This document shows positions 44,978 through 53,558 of a DNA stretch of 64,000 bases, piece by piece; the stretch's first letter is position 1; every line of letters begins with the position of its first letter. This DNA comes from Pontibacter litorisediminis (lineage in GTDB: Bacteria; Bacteroidota; Bacteroidia; Cytophagales; Hymenobacteraceae). The stretch is from assembly GCF_029360645.1 (NCBI RefSeq), contig NZ_JARDUA010000001.1:496001-560000 (forward strand), given 5' to 3'. The notes under the pieces are model-generated. The model searched no databases and was not told the DNA's origin. It was given only the letters and a program-made list of their open reading frames with translations. The position numbers were made by a program, and so were the translations under genes.

Positions 44978-46558
44978 ATGAAGCGAGTGGCGTTGGTGCT
45001 GTTTTGCAGTCTGGCTTTAAGCGGCTGTGCAAACGAGGATTTTTTTCAGCACGACGCCCTGGCAACAGAACAAGAACTAGCAGGAAGAGCCGCTGCCGGT
45101 CCGGATAGTGCCTGGGTGATACTGGGGCGCCACTACGACCGCAGCGGCTTTTACCGTTTTTTCTGGGGAAACCACCACCGCCCACTCTGGACAACACCGG
45201 TTCAGCTCCCCATTTTCAAGCTCGACTCCATACAGGGAGGGTTGAAAGTCGTAAAAAAAGGCGGCGGTTACCAAACCACCAGCTTTCAGCTGCAGGATAA
45301 ATATGGTCGTCTCTATGCGCTCCGCTCGATCGATAAAGACCCAAAAGAAGTTGTCTCCAAGTTCTGGCAGGGCACTTTTGTCACCAACATCCTACGCGAC
45401 CAAACGTCTGCCGCCAACCCTTTTGGCGCTTTGGTGGTGCCTCCACTAGCCAAGGCTGCAGGAGTATACCATACCAACCCAAAGCTATACTATGTGGCAG
45501 CCAACGACACTCTTTTCGGGAAGTTTAGCCAGCAAGTGCAAGGAAAGGTATTTATGCTGGAGGAGAAGTATGAGACGCCTGCTGATATCACGGCTGCCTT
45601 CGCCCCGGACGTGATCGGCTTTGAGGAGTCGGAGGATGCGCTTCGGAAGCGGTTTAGGAGCAACGCGTATCATTTTAACCAAAGGGCCTTTGCCCGCGCC
45701 CGCCTGCTCGACCTGCTCATCGGCGACTGGGACCGCCATAAAGGCCAGTGGGACTGGGCAGTTACGGCACAGGGTACCGACACCGTCTACGACCCCATCC
45801 CGAAAGACCGTGATCAGGTTTTCCTGAAAATGAAGGATGGTCTCATCCCTTTTATTGCCACCAATAAGCTGCTGGCACGCAAGTTCCATACCTTCGACCA
45901 CGACTTCAGCGACGTGAAAGCTTATATGATAAACGCAAAATTCATAGATGAGCGCCTGCTGAACGAATTAAGCCAGGAGGACTGGCAACGGATCGCCAAA
46001 GATATGCAGGCTCAGCTGACAGATGAAGTAATCGAGAGTGCCGTGAAAGAGCTTCCTGCGCCAATCTATACTATGGTAGGCGCAAAAATAAGCAGCAACC
46101 TCAAAAGCCGCCGCAACCTGTTAGACAAGGCTGCTGCAAAAATGTATGCACTACTTGCCAAATCAGTAACCGTAGCTGGCTCTGATAAGAAGGAGCGTTT
46201 CGAGGTGAAGCGGCTGGACAACGAGCATGTAGAGGTAACCGTGACGCGTGACGCCTCTGGCACCCAACTGTACAAGCGCACTTTTAAGCGGGGCGAAACA
46301 GAAGAGATCAGACTATATGGCTTAGCTGGAGATGATGAGTTTATACTTTCAGGCGAAGTGCAAGAAAGTATACTTGTAAGGATCTACGGCGGACTGGGCG
46401 AGGACGAGATCACCGACAATTCCCGCGTGAGCGGCTGGAAGAAGTATACCCGCATTTACGACACAGACCGCGGCAACGAGATAGAGTTCGGCACCGAAGC
46501 CAAGGACATGACGACAGATGACGTCCGGGTGCACGCCTACGACCGGGAAGGCAATTAA
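44978..46558 (+). CDS. Secreted lipoprotein with kinase-like (Fam20C/PI4K/HipA-type) core features
   Basis: The 526-residue protein has a lipobox (ALSGC, Cys17). Its body resembles the middle region of large Bacteroidota metallophosphoesterase/surface-antigen proteins as I recall them. Residues 93-118 look like a kinase glycine-rich hairpin (KKGGGYQTTSFQLQDKYGRLYALRS). Residues 190-198 (KVFMLEEKY) look like a hinge. LLDLLIGDWDRHKGQWDW (243-260), with PIPKDRDQVFLK (273-284), mirrors the catalytic and metal-binding D...DRH...D segments of Fam20C, type II PI4-kinase and HipA folds. The end (about 430-520) is beta-rich (RLYGLAGDDEFILSG, VRIYGGLGEDEITD). A kinase function is inference only; no phosphoesterase or barrel domain is attached here. 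Confidence 0.6.
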   Translation: MKRVALVLFCSLALSGCANEDFFQHDALATEQELAGRAAAGPDSAWVILGRHYDRSGFYRFFWGNHHRPLWTTPVQLPIFKLDSIQGGLKVVKKGGGYQTTSFQLQDKYGRLYALRSIDKDPKEVVSKFWQGTFVTNILRDQTSAANPFGALVVPPLAKAAGVYHTNPKLYYVAANDTLFGKFSQQVQGKVFMLEEKYETPADITAAFAPDVIGFEESEDALRKRFRSNAYHFNQRAFARARLLDLLIGDWDRHKGQWDWAVTAQGTDTVYDPIPKDRDQVFLKMKDGLIPFIATNKLLARKFHTFDHDFSDVKAYMINAKFIDERLLNELSQEDWQRIAKDMQAQLTDEVIESAVKELPAPIYTMVGAKISSNLKSRRNLLDKAAAKMYALLAKSVTVAGSDKKERFEVKRLDNEHVEVTVTRDASGTQLYKRTFKRGETEEIRLYGLAGDDEFILSGEVQESILVRIYGGLGEDEITDNSRVSGWKKYTRIYDTDRGNEIEFGTEAKDMTTDDVRVHAYDREGN

Positions 46559-46631
46559 TCTACGTTATGCATTACTCATTGCTCTTTAATCGATCTAAAA
46601 CGAACAACTATAAACGAGTAACGAACAACGA
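46559..46631. repeat. Low-complexity ACGAACAACGA-type spacer
   Basis: Degenerate direct repeats (AACGAACAACT, AACGAGTAACGAACAACGA) fill the gap between the lipoprotein gene and the convergent DUF58 gene. Together with 44879-44970 they flank that gene on both sides. Confidence 0.45.
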
Positions 46632-47543
46632 CTACCGTCCTTTTGCCCGCTTTACCAAATAAGAATATAATACTTTGTCGAAGGGCTCGCTGATATCTAC
46701 GGGCACAAAATCAATTTTATACTGTCCGCACTTCAGGGCCAGCTCTTTTTTATAGTTCTCTACGGCAGTGCGGTAATGCTCGCGCACTTGTGAGGGTTGC
46801 AGCTTCAGCTCCTGCCCTGTCTCCACATCCACGAACACATAAGGCCGCTCGGAGAAATCAAACTCCTCCTCTGTTTTGCGGTCCATCACATGGAACAAAA
46901 GCACCTCATGGTTCTGGTGCTTCAGGTGCTGCAGGGCGGCAAAACTAGCCTCAATGTCATCCACCCGGCTCAGCATATCGCTGAAGATGACCACCAGCGA
47001 GCGCTTCGGAATCTGCTGGGCGATTTGGTGCACCACATCCGCCACGTTCGTATCGCGGGCGGTTGGCCTCTGGTCTAATTGCTGCTGCAGTAGCAATAAC
47101 AGGGTATGGAGGTGAGAGGCCGTGGAACGCACCGGTGTCTGCTGCTCGATTTTATCGGAGAACGTCACCAGCCCCACGGCATCGCGCTGCTTGCGCAGCA
47201 GGGTGGCAAGGGCGGCGGCGCAGAGGGCCGAGAAAGTGAGCTTGCCGTTGTTTTCCAGGGGGTAGTACATGGATGGCGAGACATCCAGCAGGATGTGGCA
47301 GCGCAGGTTCGTCTCCTCCTCAAAACGCTTTACAAAAAGTTTATCGGTACGGGCAAAGACTTTCCAGTCGATGTGGCGGGTACTTTCGCCGTTATTGTAG
47401 AGACGGTGTTCTGAGAACTCTACCGAAAAGCCATGGTACGGCGACTGGTGCAACCCTGTGATGAAGCCCTCCACCAGTTGCTTTGCAAGAAACTCCATAT
47501 TTTCGAACTTCTGTACATCGGCAAGGGTGAGGGGCTTTTTCAT
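46632..47543 (-). CDS. DUF58 domain protein (von Willebrand A-like)
   Basis: The 303-residue soluble protein has the DUF58 entry motif GFHQ/GLHQSPYHGFSVEFSEHRLYNNGESTRHIDWKVFARTDKLFVKRFEEE (about 31-82). It also has the vWA-like metal site DVSPSMYY (MIDAS DxSxS, about 92-99) and VVIFSDMLS near 188. DUF58 proteins usually accompany MoxR AAA+ ATPases and vWA membrane proteins as chaperone-like modules. No MoxR gene is adjacent. It lies 2 bp after an rlpA-like gene on the same strand. Confidence 0.9.
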   Translation of the reverse strand: MKKPLTLADVQKFENMEFLAKQLVEGFITGLHQSPYHGFSVEFSEHRLYNNGESTRHIDWKVFARTDKLFVKRFEEETNLRCHILLDVSPSMYYPLENNGKLTFSALCAAALATLLRKQRDAVGLVTFSDKIEQQTPVRSTASHLHTLLLLLQQQLDQRPTARDTNVADVVHQIAQQIPKRSLVVIFSDMLSRVDDIEASFAALQHLKHQNHEVLLFHVMDRKTEEEFDFSERPYVFVDVETGQELKLQPSQVREHYRTAVENYKKELALKCGQYKIDFVPVDISEPFDKVLYSYLVKRAKGR

Positions 47544-47545
47544 GG

Positions 47546-47959
47546 TTATTGTTGTGGTTTGGCTTCTGCCTCTGAAACGGCAAAAGGCGTCTCTTGTTGT
47601 GCCGGCTCGTCGGGCACTACCGCCAGGCTCACGGTCACGGTGCCATCGCGCACCATATCAATCTCTTTGGCGGCGGCCTTGGAAAGGTCGATCACGCGGT
47701 GCCGGCTTGAAGCCATGCGGTCGTTGATGCGCACGACCACGCTTTTCCCATTCCTGAGGTTGGTCACTTGCACCTTGGTATCAAAAGGCAGTGAGGCATG
47801 CGCGGCGGTTAGTTGGGCTTTATCGTAACGCTCGCCACTGGCGGTGCGGTGGCCCTGGAAACGGTCGGCGTAGAAGGAGGCTTTGCCGTTTGCCGTGTAA
47901 CTCTCTGGCGCCGAAAAGAACGAAAGCAGGAAGATCAATACTACTGAACATAAATTCAT
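47546..47959 (-). CDS. RlpA-like double-psi beta-barrel protein
   Basis: The 137-residue protein has a signal peptide (about 1-17, [16 protein letters not shown]) and then one DPBB domain: [58 protein letters not shown], followed by [13 protein letters not shown]. RlpA proteins act on septal peptidoglycan or bind glycan strands lacking stem peptides. This copy has no SPOR domain, unlike E. coli RlpA. A short C-terminal tail is rich in Glu and Pro. It leads a two-gene unit with DUF58. Confidence 0.88.
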   Translation of the reverse strand: MNLCSVVLIFLLSFFSAPESYTANGKASFYADRFQGHRTASGERYDKAQLTAAHASLPFDTKVQVTNLRNGKSVVVRINDRMASSRHRVIDLSKAAAKEIDMVRDGTVTVSLAVVPDEPAQQETPFAVSEAEAKPQQ

Positions 47960-47983
47960 AGTATCACATAGTTGGTCCGGCTA

Positions 47984-47991
47984 CAAATATA
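47984..47991 (-). promoter_or_regulatory. Candidate -7 box for rlpA-DUF58 (TATATTTG)
   Basis: Exact TAnnTTTG match on the minus strand, 24 bp upstream of the ATG. The -33 element is not convincing. Confidence 0.4.
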
Positions 47992-48094
47992 GAACTAAAA
48001 TAATTTATGCGAATTTTAAATTCAAAAACTTTTATATATCATAAGTATATATTACTTTTAGCTTCTCAAGGTTGAATTTAACGTCTAAATAACG

Positions 48095-48427
48095 GTGGAA
48101 GAGAACAACGAAAAAGCAGAAATTTATTCCCAGAGAGTAAGAGCCGGGAAGAGAACGTATTTCTTTGATGTGAAGTCAACTCGATCTAACGACTTCTACG
48201 TGACCATCACGGAGAGCAAGCGTAAGTTCAAGGATGACAGCTTCTCATATGAGAAACACAAGATCTTCCTGTACAAAGAAGACTTCGCGAAATTCATGGA
48301 AGCACTTCAGGGAACGATTGACCACGTTAAATCCGAACTCTTGACAGAGGAAGCGCTGGCAGCTCTGGAAAACCCTGTAGTGGAGAAAGAGGAAGCCTCC
48401 TTCGACGAAGAACTGAAGTGGGAATAA
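48095..48427 (+). CDS. DUF3276 / PUR-domain-like small protein
   Basis: The 110-residue protein starts with GTG (VEENNEKAEIYSQRVRAGKRTYFFDVKSTRSNDFYVTITESKRKF). It matches the DUF3276 family, related to the PUR-alpha nucleic-acid-binding fold, with the family's RAGKRTYFFDVK and YEKHKIFLYKEDFAKF segments. The tail is acidic. PUR domains bind single-stranded DNA or RNA; the role in Bacteroidota is not established as far as I know. It is alone between a divergent rlpA unit and ychF, with its own terminator. Confidence 0.85.
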   Translation: MEENNEKAEIYSQRVRAGKRTYFFDVKSTRSNDFYVTITESKRKFKDDSFSYEKHKIFLYKEDFAKFMEALQGTIDHVKSELLTEEALAALENPVVEKEEASFDEELKWE

Positions 48428-48456
48428 CACTCCCCTGCTTTTTATAAGGTACAAAT

Positions 48457-48490
48457 AAGCCTGCGCCCATAGCGCAGGCTTTTGTTTTTC
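48457..48490 (+). terminator. Terminator of the DUF3276 gene
   Basis: A 10-bp perfect stem (AAGCCTGCGC) with a 5-base loop is followed by TTTGTTTTT. Confidence 0.85.
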
Positions 48491-48543
48491 CCCTCCCCGG
48501 CTTAAATCAGGCAAAGGGGCGCGCACAGCAGCTTAAATTGTTG

Positions 48544-48551
48544 TATATTTG
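48544..48551 (+). promoter_or_regulatory. Candidate -7 box for ychF (TATATTTG)
   Basis: Exact TAnnTTTG match 28 bp upstream of the ATG. An AAGTATA motif (48572-48578) lies one base before the ATG where a ribosome-binding site would be expected. Confidence 0.4.
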
Positions 48552-48579
48552 CGGCCTGATACTAAAAACTAAAGTATAA

Positions 48580-49677
48580 ATGGGACTACGATGCGGTATT
48601 GTGGGGCTGCCAAATGTTGGTAAGTCTACCCTGTTCAACGCTATTTCTAACGCCAAGGCAGAGTCTGCCAACTATCCTTTCTGTACCATTGAGCCAAATG
48701 TGGGCGTGATTACGGTACCAGACGAGCGCCTGCAGATACTCGAAGATCTGGTGCACCCGGAGCGCGTGCTGCCAACAGTGATTGAGTTTGTAGACATCGC
48801 CGGTTTGGTGAAGGGCGCCAGCAAAGGCGAGGGCCTGGGCAACAAGTTCCTGGCCAACATCCGCGAGGTAGACGCCATCATCCACGTGGTGCGCTGCTTT
48901 GAGGACCCGAACATCGTGCACGTAGACGGTAAGGTGAACCCTATTTCCGATAAAGAGATCATTGACACGGAGCTGCAGCTGAAGGACCTCGAGTCGATAG
49001 ACAAGAAAATTCTGAAGGTAATCCGTTCTGCCAAGTCCGGGGATGCCAAGGCAAAGAAAGAACTGGCAAGCCTGGAGAAGTATAAAGCACACCTGGAGGC
49101 TGGCCTGAATGCCCGCAGCCTGGATGTGACCGAGGATGACCTGGAGGCTGTGGAGGACCTGAAGCTGCTGACAGCCAAGCCCGTGATCTATGCCGCCAAC
49201 GTGGATGAAAACTCAATGATTGAAGGCAACCAGTACTCTAAGGCACTGGCCGAGCATGTGAAGGACGAGAATGCGCAGGTAGTGCTGATCTCCGCCTCTA
49301 TTGAAGCCCAAATTGCCGAGCTGACGGATGAGGAGGAGAAGGAAATGTTCCTGGCCGAGTATGGTCTGAAGGAATCGGGCCTGAACAAGCTGATTCGCGC
49401 CTCTTACAACCTGCTGAACCTGATCACCTACTTTACCGCTGGCGTAAAAGAGGTACGTGCCTGGACGATACAGAAAGGCTGGAAAGCACCGCAGGCTGCC
49501 GGCGTGATCCACACCGATTTTGAGAAAGGCTTTATCCGCGCCGAGGTGATCAAGCTGGAGGACTACCAGAAGTATGGCACCGAGGCCAAGATTAAAGAGG
49601 CCGGTAAAATGGCCGTGGAAGGCAAAGAATACGTGGTGCAGGACGGCGACATCATGCACTTCCGCTTTAACGTGTAA
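48580..49677 (+). CDS. ychF: Redox-regulated ATPase YchF (Obg-family)
   Basis: YchF is a ribosome-binding P-loop ATPase conserved from bacteria to humans (OLA1). The 365 residues include G1 [15 protein letters not shown] (8-22), the switch region [14 protein letters not shown]3 [17 protein letters not shown], the G4-like NVDE and a C-terminal TGS domain. The end, [25 protein letters not shown] ... [11 protein letters not shown], is invariant in the family. It is monocistronic with a strong terminator. Confidence 0.97.
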   Translation: MGLRCGIVGLPNVGKSTLFNAISNAKAESANYPFCTIEPNVGVITVPDERLQILEDLVHPERVLPTVIEFVDIAGLVKGASKGEGLGNKFLANIREVDAIIHVVRCFEDPNIVHVDGKVNPISDKEIIDTELQLKDLESIDKKILKVIRSAKSGDAKAKKELASLEKYKAHLEAGLNARSLDVTEDDLEAVEDLKLLTAKPVIYAANVDENSMIEGNQYSKALAEHVKDENAQVVLISASIEAQIAELTDEEEKEMFLAEYGLKESGLNKLIRASYNLLNLITYFTAGVKEVRAWTIQKGWKAPQAAGVIHTDFEKGFIRAEVIKLEDYQKYGTEAKIKEAGKMAVEGKEYVVQDGDIMHFRFNV

Positions 49678-49701
49678 GGCAAAAATATAAAGTATAAAAG
49701 C

Positions 49702-49734
49702 AGAAAAAGGCAGGTGTTCTACCTGCCTTTTTCT
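49702..49734 (+). terminator. Terminator of ychF
   Basis: A perfect 14-bp stem (AGAAAAAGGCAGGT) with a 5-base loop and T-tract lies 24 bp past the stop. Confidence 0.87.
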
Positions 49735-49904
49735 ATTTGCTAAAAGTTAGACCTTCTTCTGATTTGATAACTTAAGCACTGTTTAACTTTAGATAATGTG
49801 ACGCTCTTCTATACTTACTCTGTTTCAGGTCTGTCTGAACATGACCTATTTTCAACTATAGTACTAACGAAAGTCTATTCAGCTTATCTGCACTATACCT
49901 GTTC

Positions 49905-51224
49905 TTACTTCCTGTTGAAGAGCAACCTCTCATATCCGATCAGTAAATCGGCGCGGGAACCGGGCGGGCGGTAGTAGATCAGGATGTCGTAGTTATTTCC
50001 GGTTTCGAAGTGACTGTCCTCGAAGTAGCTATCATCTGGGGCGGCTGTGCCTGACTTTAAAGTATAGTAGTAGTTGTAGTAGCCCTGCTTCAGCAGCATA
50101 CGGCCGGTATACGCCTGCCGCTCGGCATCAAAGGTTAGCTTGGCGTCCGCGGTCTGGCGCCAGTTCGTTAGCTCACCCTGCAGGTATACTTCGCCAGGCA
50201 CCTTGTCCGATACCTGCAGCTCGAAATCAACCCAGTTATAATCGCCGTTCACATCGCCGTTGCCGTACTGGCGGTTGCCGAAAATACGCTTGCCGTTAAT
50301 ATCCGGATCCTGGCTATAGGCAAGGCCGCTGCGGCTCTTGTCCGTCTGCAGGTACACCACCGCCGGGCTCTGCTGCAGGTCTATTTCTTCCACCCCGATG
50401 CCATTGTAATTCAGGCTACGGGTATCAAATGCCCGAAACTCGCTTAAGCCTTTAAACAACTCGCTCGGCTCAAAGAACACATACTCCAGGCGGCGCTGTG
50501 CGTCCTGCACATAGGTGGGGCGGGCAAGACGCTTGGCATTGTCCCAACGGAAGTTCTGGCGCATCACGGCCTTCACCTCCGCGGCAGGGTTCACCAGCTC
50601 ATAATCTGCATAAAACACGTTAAACTCCACCGGCTGGCGCGTTTCGCGTCCCTGCGGGCCTAGGGGCGCCCCCAGTTTGGCTGCCACCGTTACCAACTCC
50701 TGGTACACCAAGAAACGCTGTGTCAGCAGCAGCTTGCCTCCCTCCTCCTGCACCACCAGCAGGTAGTTGCCGCTCAGCTTCACACGCGGCACCCGGAAGG
50801 TGTAGTGCACGTAGTTCACGCGGGTGTTCACCGAGTTCTGGGCATCTGTGATGAAGAACTCGTTAAAGTCGTTCAGAAATTGGGAGTCGTTAAGCGTGGA
50901 GGGCTTCCAGTTGGCATCGCAGTGTATGAGCTTTGCCTGCAGCCGGTTGGGGACGGCATTCAGGCGGTCGAACTCCAGTATGATCGGTTTGGTCTGGTTG
51001 ATGGGCACCACAGGAGGCTCCAGCACCTCCTCCTCAAAGCCGGTAGCCACATAGGCCTGCACCGACTGTATGCTTTCATCGTAGACAAAATCCTCGTATC
51101 GTAATTGGGATTGCGTGGTGTTACTGCTCTGCACCTGTTGCTCAATAGGCACACAGGCCACAGCGCCAACTGCCAGCGCTCCGGCAAGCAGGTAAGTATA
51201 GGTTGATCTTTTCAGCATCATCAT
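49905..51224 (-). CDS. Type IX secretion system Plug protein (DUF5103)
   Basis: The protein has a lipobox (VGAVAC). I place the start at the first of three consecutive ATGs (51222-51224), since the upstream 13 codons do not resemble a signal peptide; 439 residues. It matches DUF5103, named the T9SS plug protein, which closes the SprA outer-membrane channel when no cargo is present. Recognised segments are PIILEFDRLNAVPNRLQAKLIHCDANWKPS (about 80-109), PRVKLSGNYLLVVQEEGGKLLLTQRF and a C-terminal domain with GEVYLQGELTNWR ... YNYYYTLKSG. Other T9SS genes are usually scattered, so its isolation is normal. Confidence 0.88.
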   Translation of the reverse strand: MMMLKRSTYTYLLAGALAVGAVACVPIEQQVQSSNTTQSQLRYEDFVYDESIQSVQAYVATGFEEEVLEPPVVPINQTKPIILEFDRLNAVPNRLQAKLIHCDANWKPSTLNDSQFLNDFNEFFITDAQNSVNTRVNYVHYTFRVPRVKLSGNYLLVVQEEGGKLLLTQRFLVYQELVTVAAKLGAPLGPQGRETRQPVEFNVFYADYELVNPAAEVKAVMRQNFRWDNAKRLARPTYVQDAQRRLEYVFFEPSELFKGLSEFRAFDTRSLNYNGIGVEEIDLQQSPAVVYLQTDKSRSGLAYSQDPDINGKRIFGNRQYGNGDVNGDYNWVDFELQVSDKVPGEVYLQGELTNWRQTADAKLTFDAERQAYTGRMLLKQGYYNYYYTLKSGTAAPDDSYFEDSHFETGNNYDILIYYRPPGSRADLLIGYERLLFNRK

Positions 51225-51370
51225 TCGGTAGGGCCATGCTTTGCTGCATAACCACAGGTTCATCAGAACGAATATAGCTAAAAAGAATAAACCATCGCTA
51301 CAAGAACGGTACCGGTGGTTGAAAGAGCGCAGCCTTATTTGTAATATTCTACTTGTACTTTAAACAAAGC

Positions 51371-51601
51371 ATGGAGCATGTACTTTTGGCCAGAGCTACG
51401 GGAAAGCTCGGCCGCCACATTCTGCACGCCCTTACCTCAAGGGGCTACCCTGTAACTGCATTGGTCAGGAGCAAGCAGAGGGGAATACTGCTCACTCCGC
51501 CGCCTATAGGCTTGTTTGTTGCTGCTGCCACACGCCCGGAGGAGCTACGAAGCTGCTGTCATGGCATTACGGTCGTAATCTCTGCCTTAGGAAAAATATA
51601 A
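51371..51601 (+). pseudogene. Remnant of an NmrA-like NAD(P)-binding protein
   Basis: The 77-codon frame reads MEHVLLARATGKLGRHILHALTSRGYPVTALVRSK and ends RPEELRSCCHGITVVISALGKI. It follows the first about 75 residues of NmrA/SDR-like proteins of about 290 residues. The dinucleotide motif GATGxLG has become ARATGKLG, the segment between is shortened, and a stop follows ISALGK. No continuation is recognisable in any frame up to 51683. It looks like a truncated, decaying gene, although a short expressed protein cannot be excluded. Confidence 0.65.
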
Positions 51602-51683
51602 GCTTAAACGACCGCAGCAGGATGGGCGATCACTCCCTGGAGGCTCACTTACAGCCACCAGCTGAAGCCGGAGCAACCAGGCC

Positions 51684-52139
51684 CTAAACCGGCTCTTCCA
51701 GCAGGTGTGTTGTTATGGCTATGCCTGCCTCCAGCGTTTTCTGAACCGGGCATTTACTGGCAATCACCGTTAGCCGCTTTCGCTGCTCCTCTGTTAAATC
51801 TCCCGTAAGGCGGAGGTGTTTGGTAACCTGGTTGAGTTTAGCCTCCTTCTCTTCACATTGCTGGCAGTCGTTGGCATGCACGCGCTCGTGCCGCAGGCTT
51901 ACCTCCGCCCGCTCCAACGGCCAACCTTTGCGCTGTGCATACATGTGCAGCGTAATTGCGGTACAGGCACCCAACGCAGCCAATATGTAGTCGTAGGGGT
52001 CGGCTCCTTCTTTAAGACCCTGCGCCACACCAGATTCGTCAATTGTCATGGTGTCTACTCCAGCGTTGATACGTGCTACCATGGGGGCGCCACGCTCTGT
52101 GTACACCGTTACAAAACCTTCTTTCTCCTCTAGGCTCAT
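51684..52139 (-). CDS. OsmC-family peroxide-reducing protein
   Basis: OsmC/Ohr proteins reduce organic hydroperoxides with two cysteines. In this 151-residue protein they are Cys59 (ALGACTAITLHMYAQRKGW) and Cys130 (IASKCPVQKTL). The active-site Glu/Arg environment (GADPYDYILAALG) is present. An additional CxxC (DCQQCEEKE, 92-95) is common in a Bacteroidota/proteobacterial subgroup. It lies 63 bp after the histidine kinase gene on the same strand and may be cotranscribed with the two-component genes. Confidence 0.9.
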   Translation of the reverse strand: MSLEEKEGFVTVYTERGAPMVARINAGVDTMTIDESGVAQGLKEGADPYDYILAALGACTAITLHMYAQRKGWPLERAEVSLRHERVHANDCQQCEEKEAKLNQVTKHLRLTGDLTEEQRKRLTVIASKCPVQKTLEAGIAITTHLLEEPV

Positions 52140-52202
52140 GTTTATACTTTAGGGGATGATGCTACTAGTATAACGGTAGGCAGCGGAAAGGTTGCGGCTG
52201 CC

Positions 52203-53558
52203 CTAGAAGCGCAGCAGGAAAGTGGTGCCCTGCCCCAGTACGGATTGAACCGAGATAGTGCCCTTGTGCAGGCGCATCATCTGGCGCGACAGGCTCAGGC
52301 CAATGCCAGAGCCGGCTTTCTTGGTGCTGTAGAAAGGGATGAAGATCTTCGCCTGCGCTTCCTCTGTCATCCCTGGTCCGTTATCCGCAACGGCAATCGT
52401 CACGCGGCTACGCTCATCCAGGGCGGCGCGCAGCACCACCTTACCGTCCGGCTGCTCGTGCACGGCTTCGCTGGCGTTCTTCACCAGGTTAATCAGCACC
52501 TGCTCGATCATGCTTCGGTCGGCGGTAAGCAGCATGTTGTCCCGGGGGGCCTGCACCACTAGCTGCACCTGCTGCTGTGTCAGCTGTTCGCGCAGCAGCA
52601 GTTTTATCTCCTGCAGCAGCTCGGCCACATCAAAGCGGCTCATCTGTGGCGTAGAAATGGTGGTCAGGTTGCGGAACTCCTGCACAAAGCGAATGAGCCC
52701 ATCGGAGCGGCGGCTAATGGTTTGCAGGCACTGCCCGATGTCTTCCAGCTCCTCGCGCAGCAGCGTGACCTCCTCAGCATCAGTATCCGTGTAGCTGTGG
52801 ATCTCTTCGCAGGCACTGGCCGAGAGCGAGGAAATAGGGGTTACCGAGTTCATGATCTCATGCGTCAGCACCCGGATGAGCTTGCCCCAGGCCTCCATCT
52901 CCTTCTCCTCCAGCTCCGACTGGATGTTCTGCAGCGAGGCCAGCCGCACCCTATCCCCCAGCAGGGAGAGCTCCATCACATGCACGGAGAGGTTGGCCTG
53001 CTCCCCCTCCTGCCGCATGGGCACCAGCACTTTTTCGCCGCCGGCCAGCTGCTGCAGCTGCTGCGCAAGTACAGGGCTGCTTTGCTGTAATTCCTGCACC
53101 CTCCGGAGCTGGCTCACGCGCAGGAGCTTTTTAGCGGCGTTGTTCAAAGAAAGTATGCTTCCGTCGGGTTTGTAGGTGATGATGCCAATGCCGATATGTT
53201 GCACAATCACCTCGAAGTACTGCAGATGCGCCTCCTTCTCTGCCCGCACCTCCTTAAACTTTGCCATCACCTCGTTCAGGCGCAAGGCCAGCATGTTCTG
53301 GGTCTTGCCCTCGCCGCCTACATGGAACTGCTCGGTAAAATCGTCATACTTGATGGAGTTGAGGAAGCGGAGAAAAAGCCGGTTTGTGCGCTCCATGTAG
53401 CGCATCAACAACCATACCTGCAGCAGAACAAAAAGCCCCAGGCCCAGTATGGTGCCGCTATACTCCTGGCTAAACTCTATTTTGGCCAAAGCAAATACCG
53501 AAGCAGCCAGCACCAGCACCCGCAGCAAGAGCTGTAACTTATAGTGCCTATAGCTCAT
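52203..53558 (-). CDS. NtrY-like sensor histidine kinase
   Basis: The 451-residue kinase has two N-terminal membrane segments (about 8-24 and 35-53) with almost no periplasmic loop. A HAMP/coiled region follows, then a PAS domain (about 110-210, HIGIGIITYKPDGSILSLNNAAKKLL). The dimerisation domain has phospho-acceptor His233 in LTHEIMNSVTP. The ATPase domain has N-box LINLVKNASEAV, G1 VADNGPGM and GSGIGLSLSRQMMRLH. The lack of a periplasmic domain suggests it senses a membrane or cytoplasmic signal. Its start overlaps the regulator gene by 11 bp, so the regulator is made first. This is the usual Bacteroidota NtrC/NtrY pair. Confidence 0.93.
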   Translation of the reverse strand: MSYRHYKLQLLLRVLVLAASVFALAKIEFSQEYSGTILGLGLFVLLQVWLLMRYMERTNRLFLRFLNSIKYDDFTEQFHVGGEGKTQNMLALRLNEVMAKFKEVRAEKEAHLQYFEVIVQHIGIGIITYKPDGSILSLNNAAKKLLRVSQLRRVQELQQSSPVLAQQLQQLAGGEKVLVPMRQEGEQANLSVHVMELSLLGDRVRLASLQNIQSELEEKEMEAWGKLIRVLTHEIMNSVTPISSLSASACEEIHSYTDTDAEEVTLLREELEDIGQCLQTISRRSDGLIRFVQEFRNLTTISTPQMSRFDVAELLQEIKLLLREQLTQQQVQLVVQAPRDNMLLTADRSMIEQVLINLVKNASEAVHEQPDGKVVLRAALDERSRVTIAVADNGPGMTEEAQAKIFIPFYSTKKAGSGIGLSLSRQMMRLHKGTISVQSVLGQGTTFLLRF

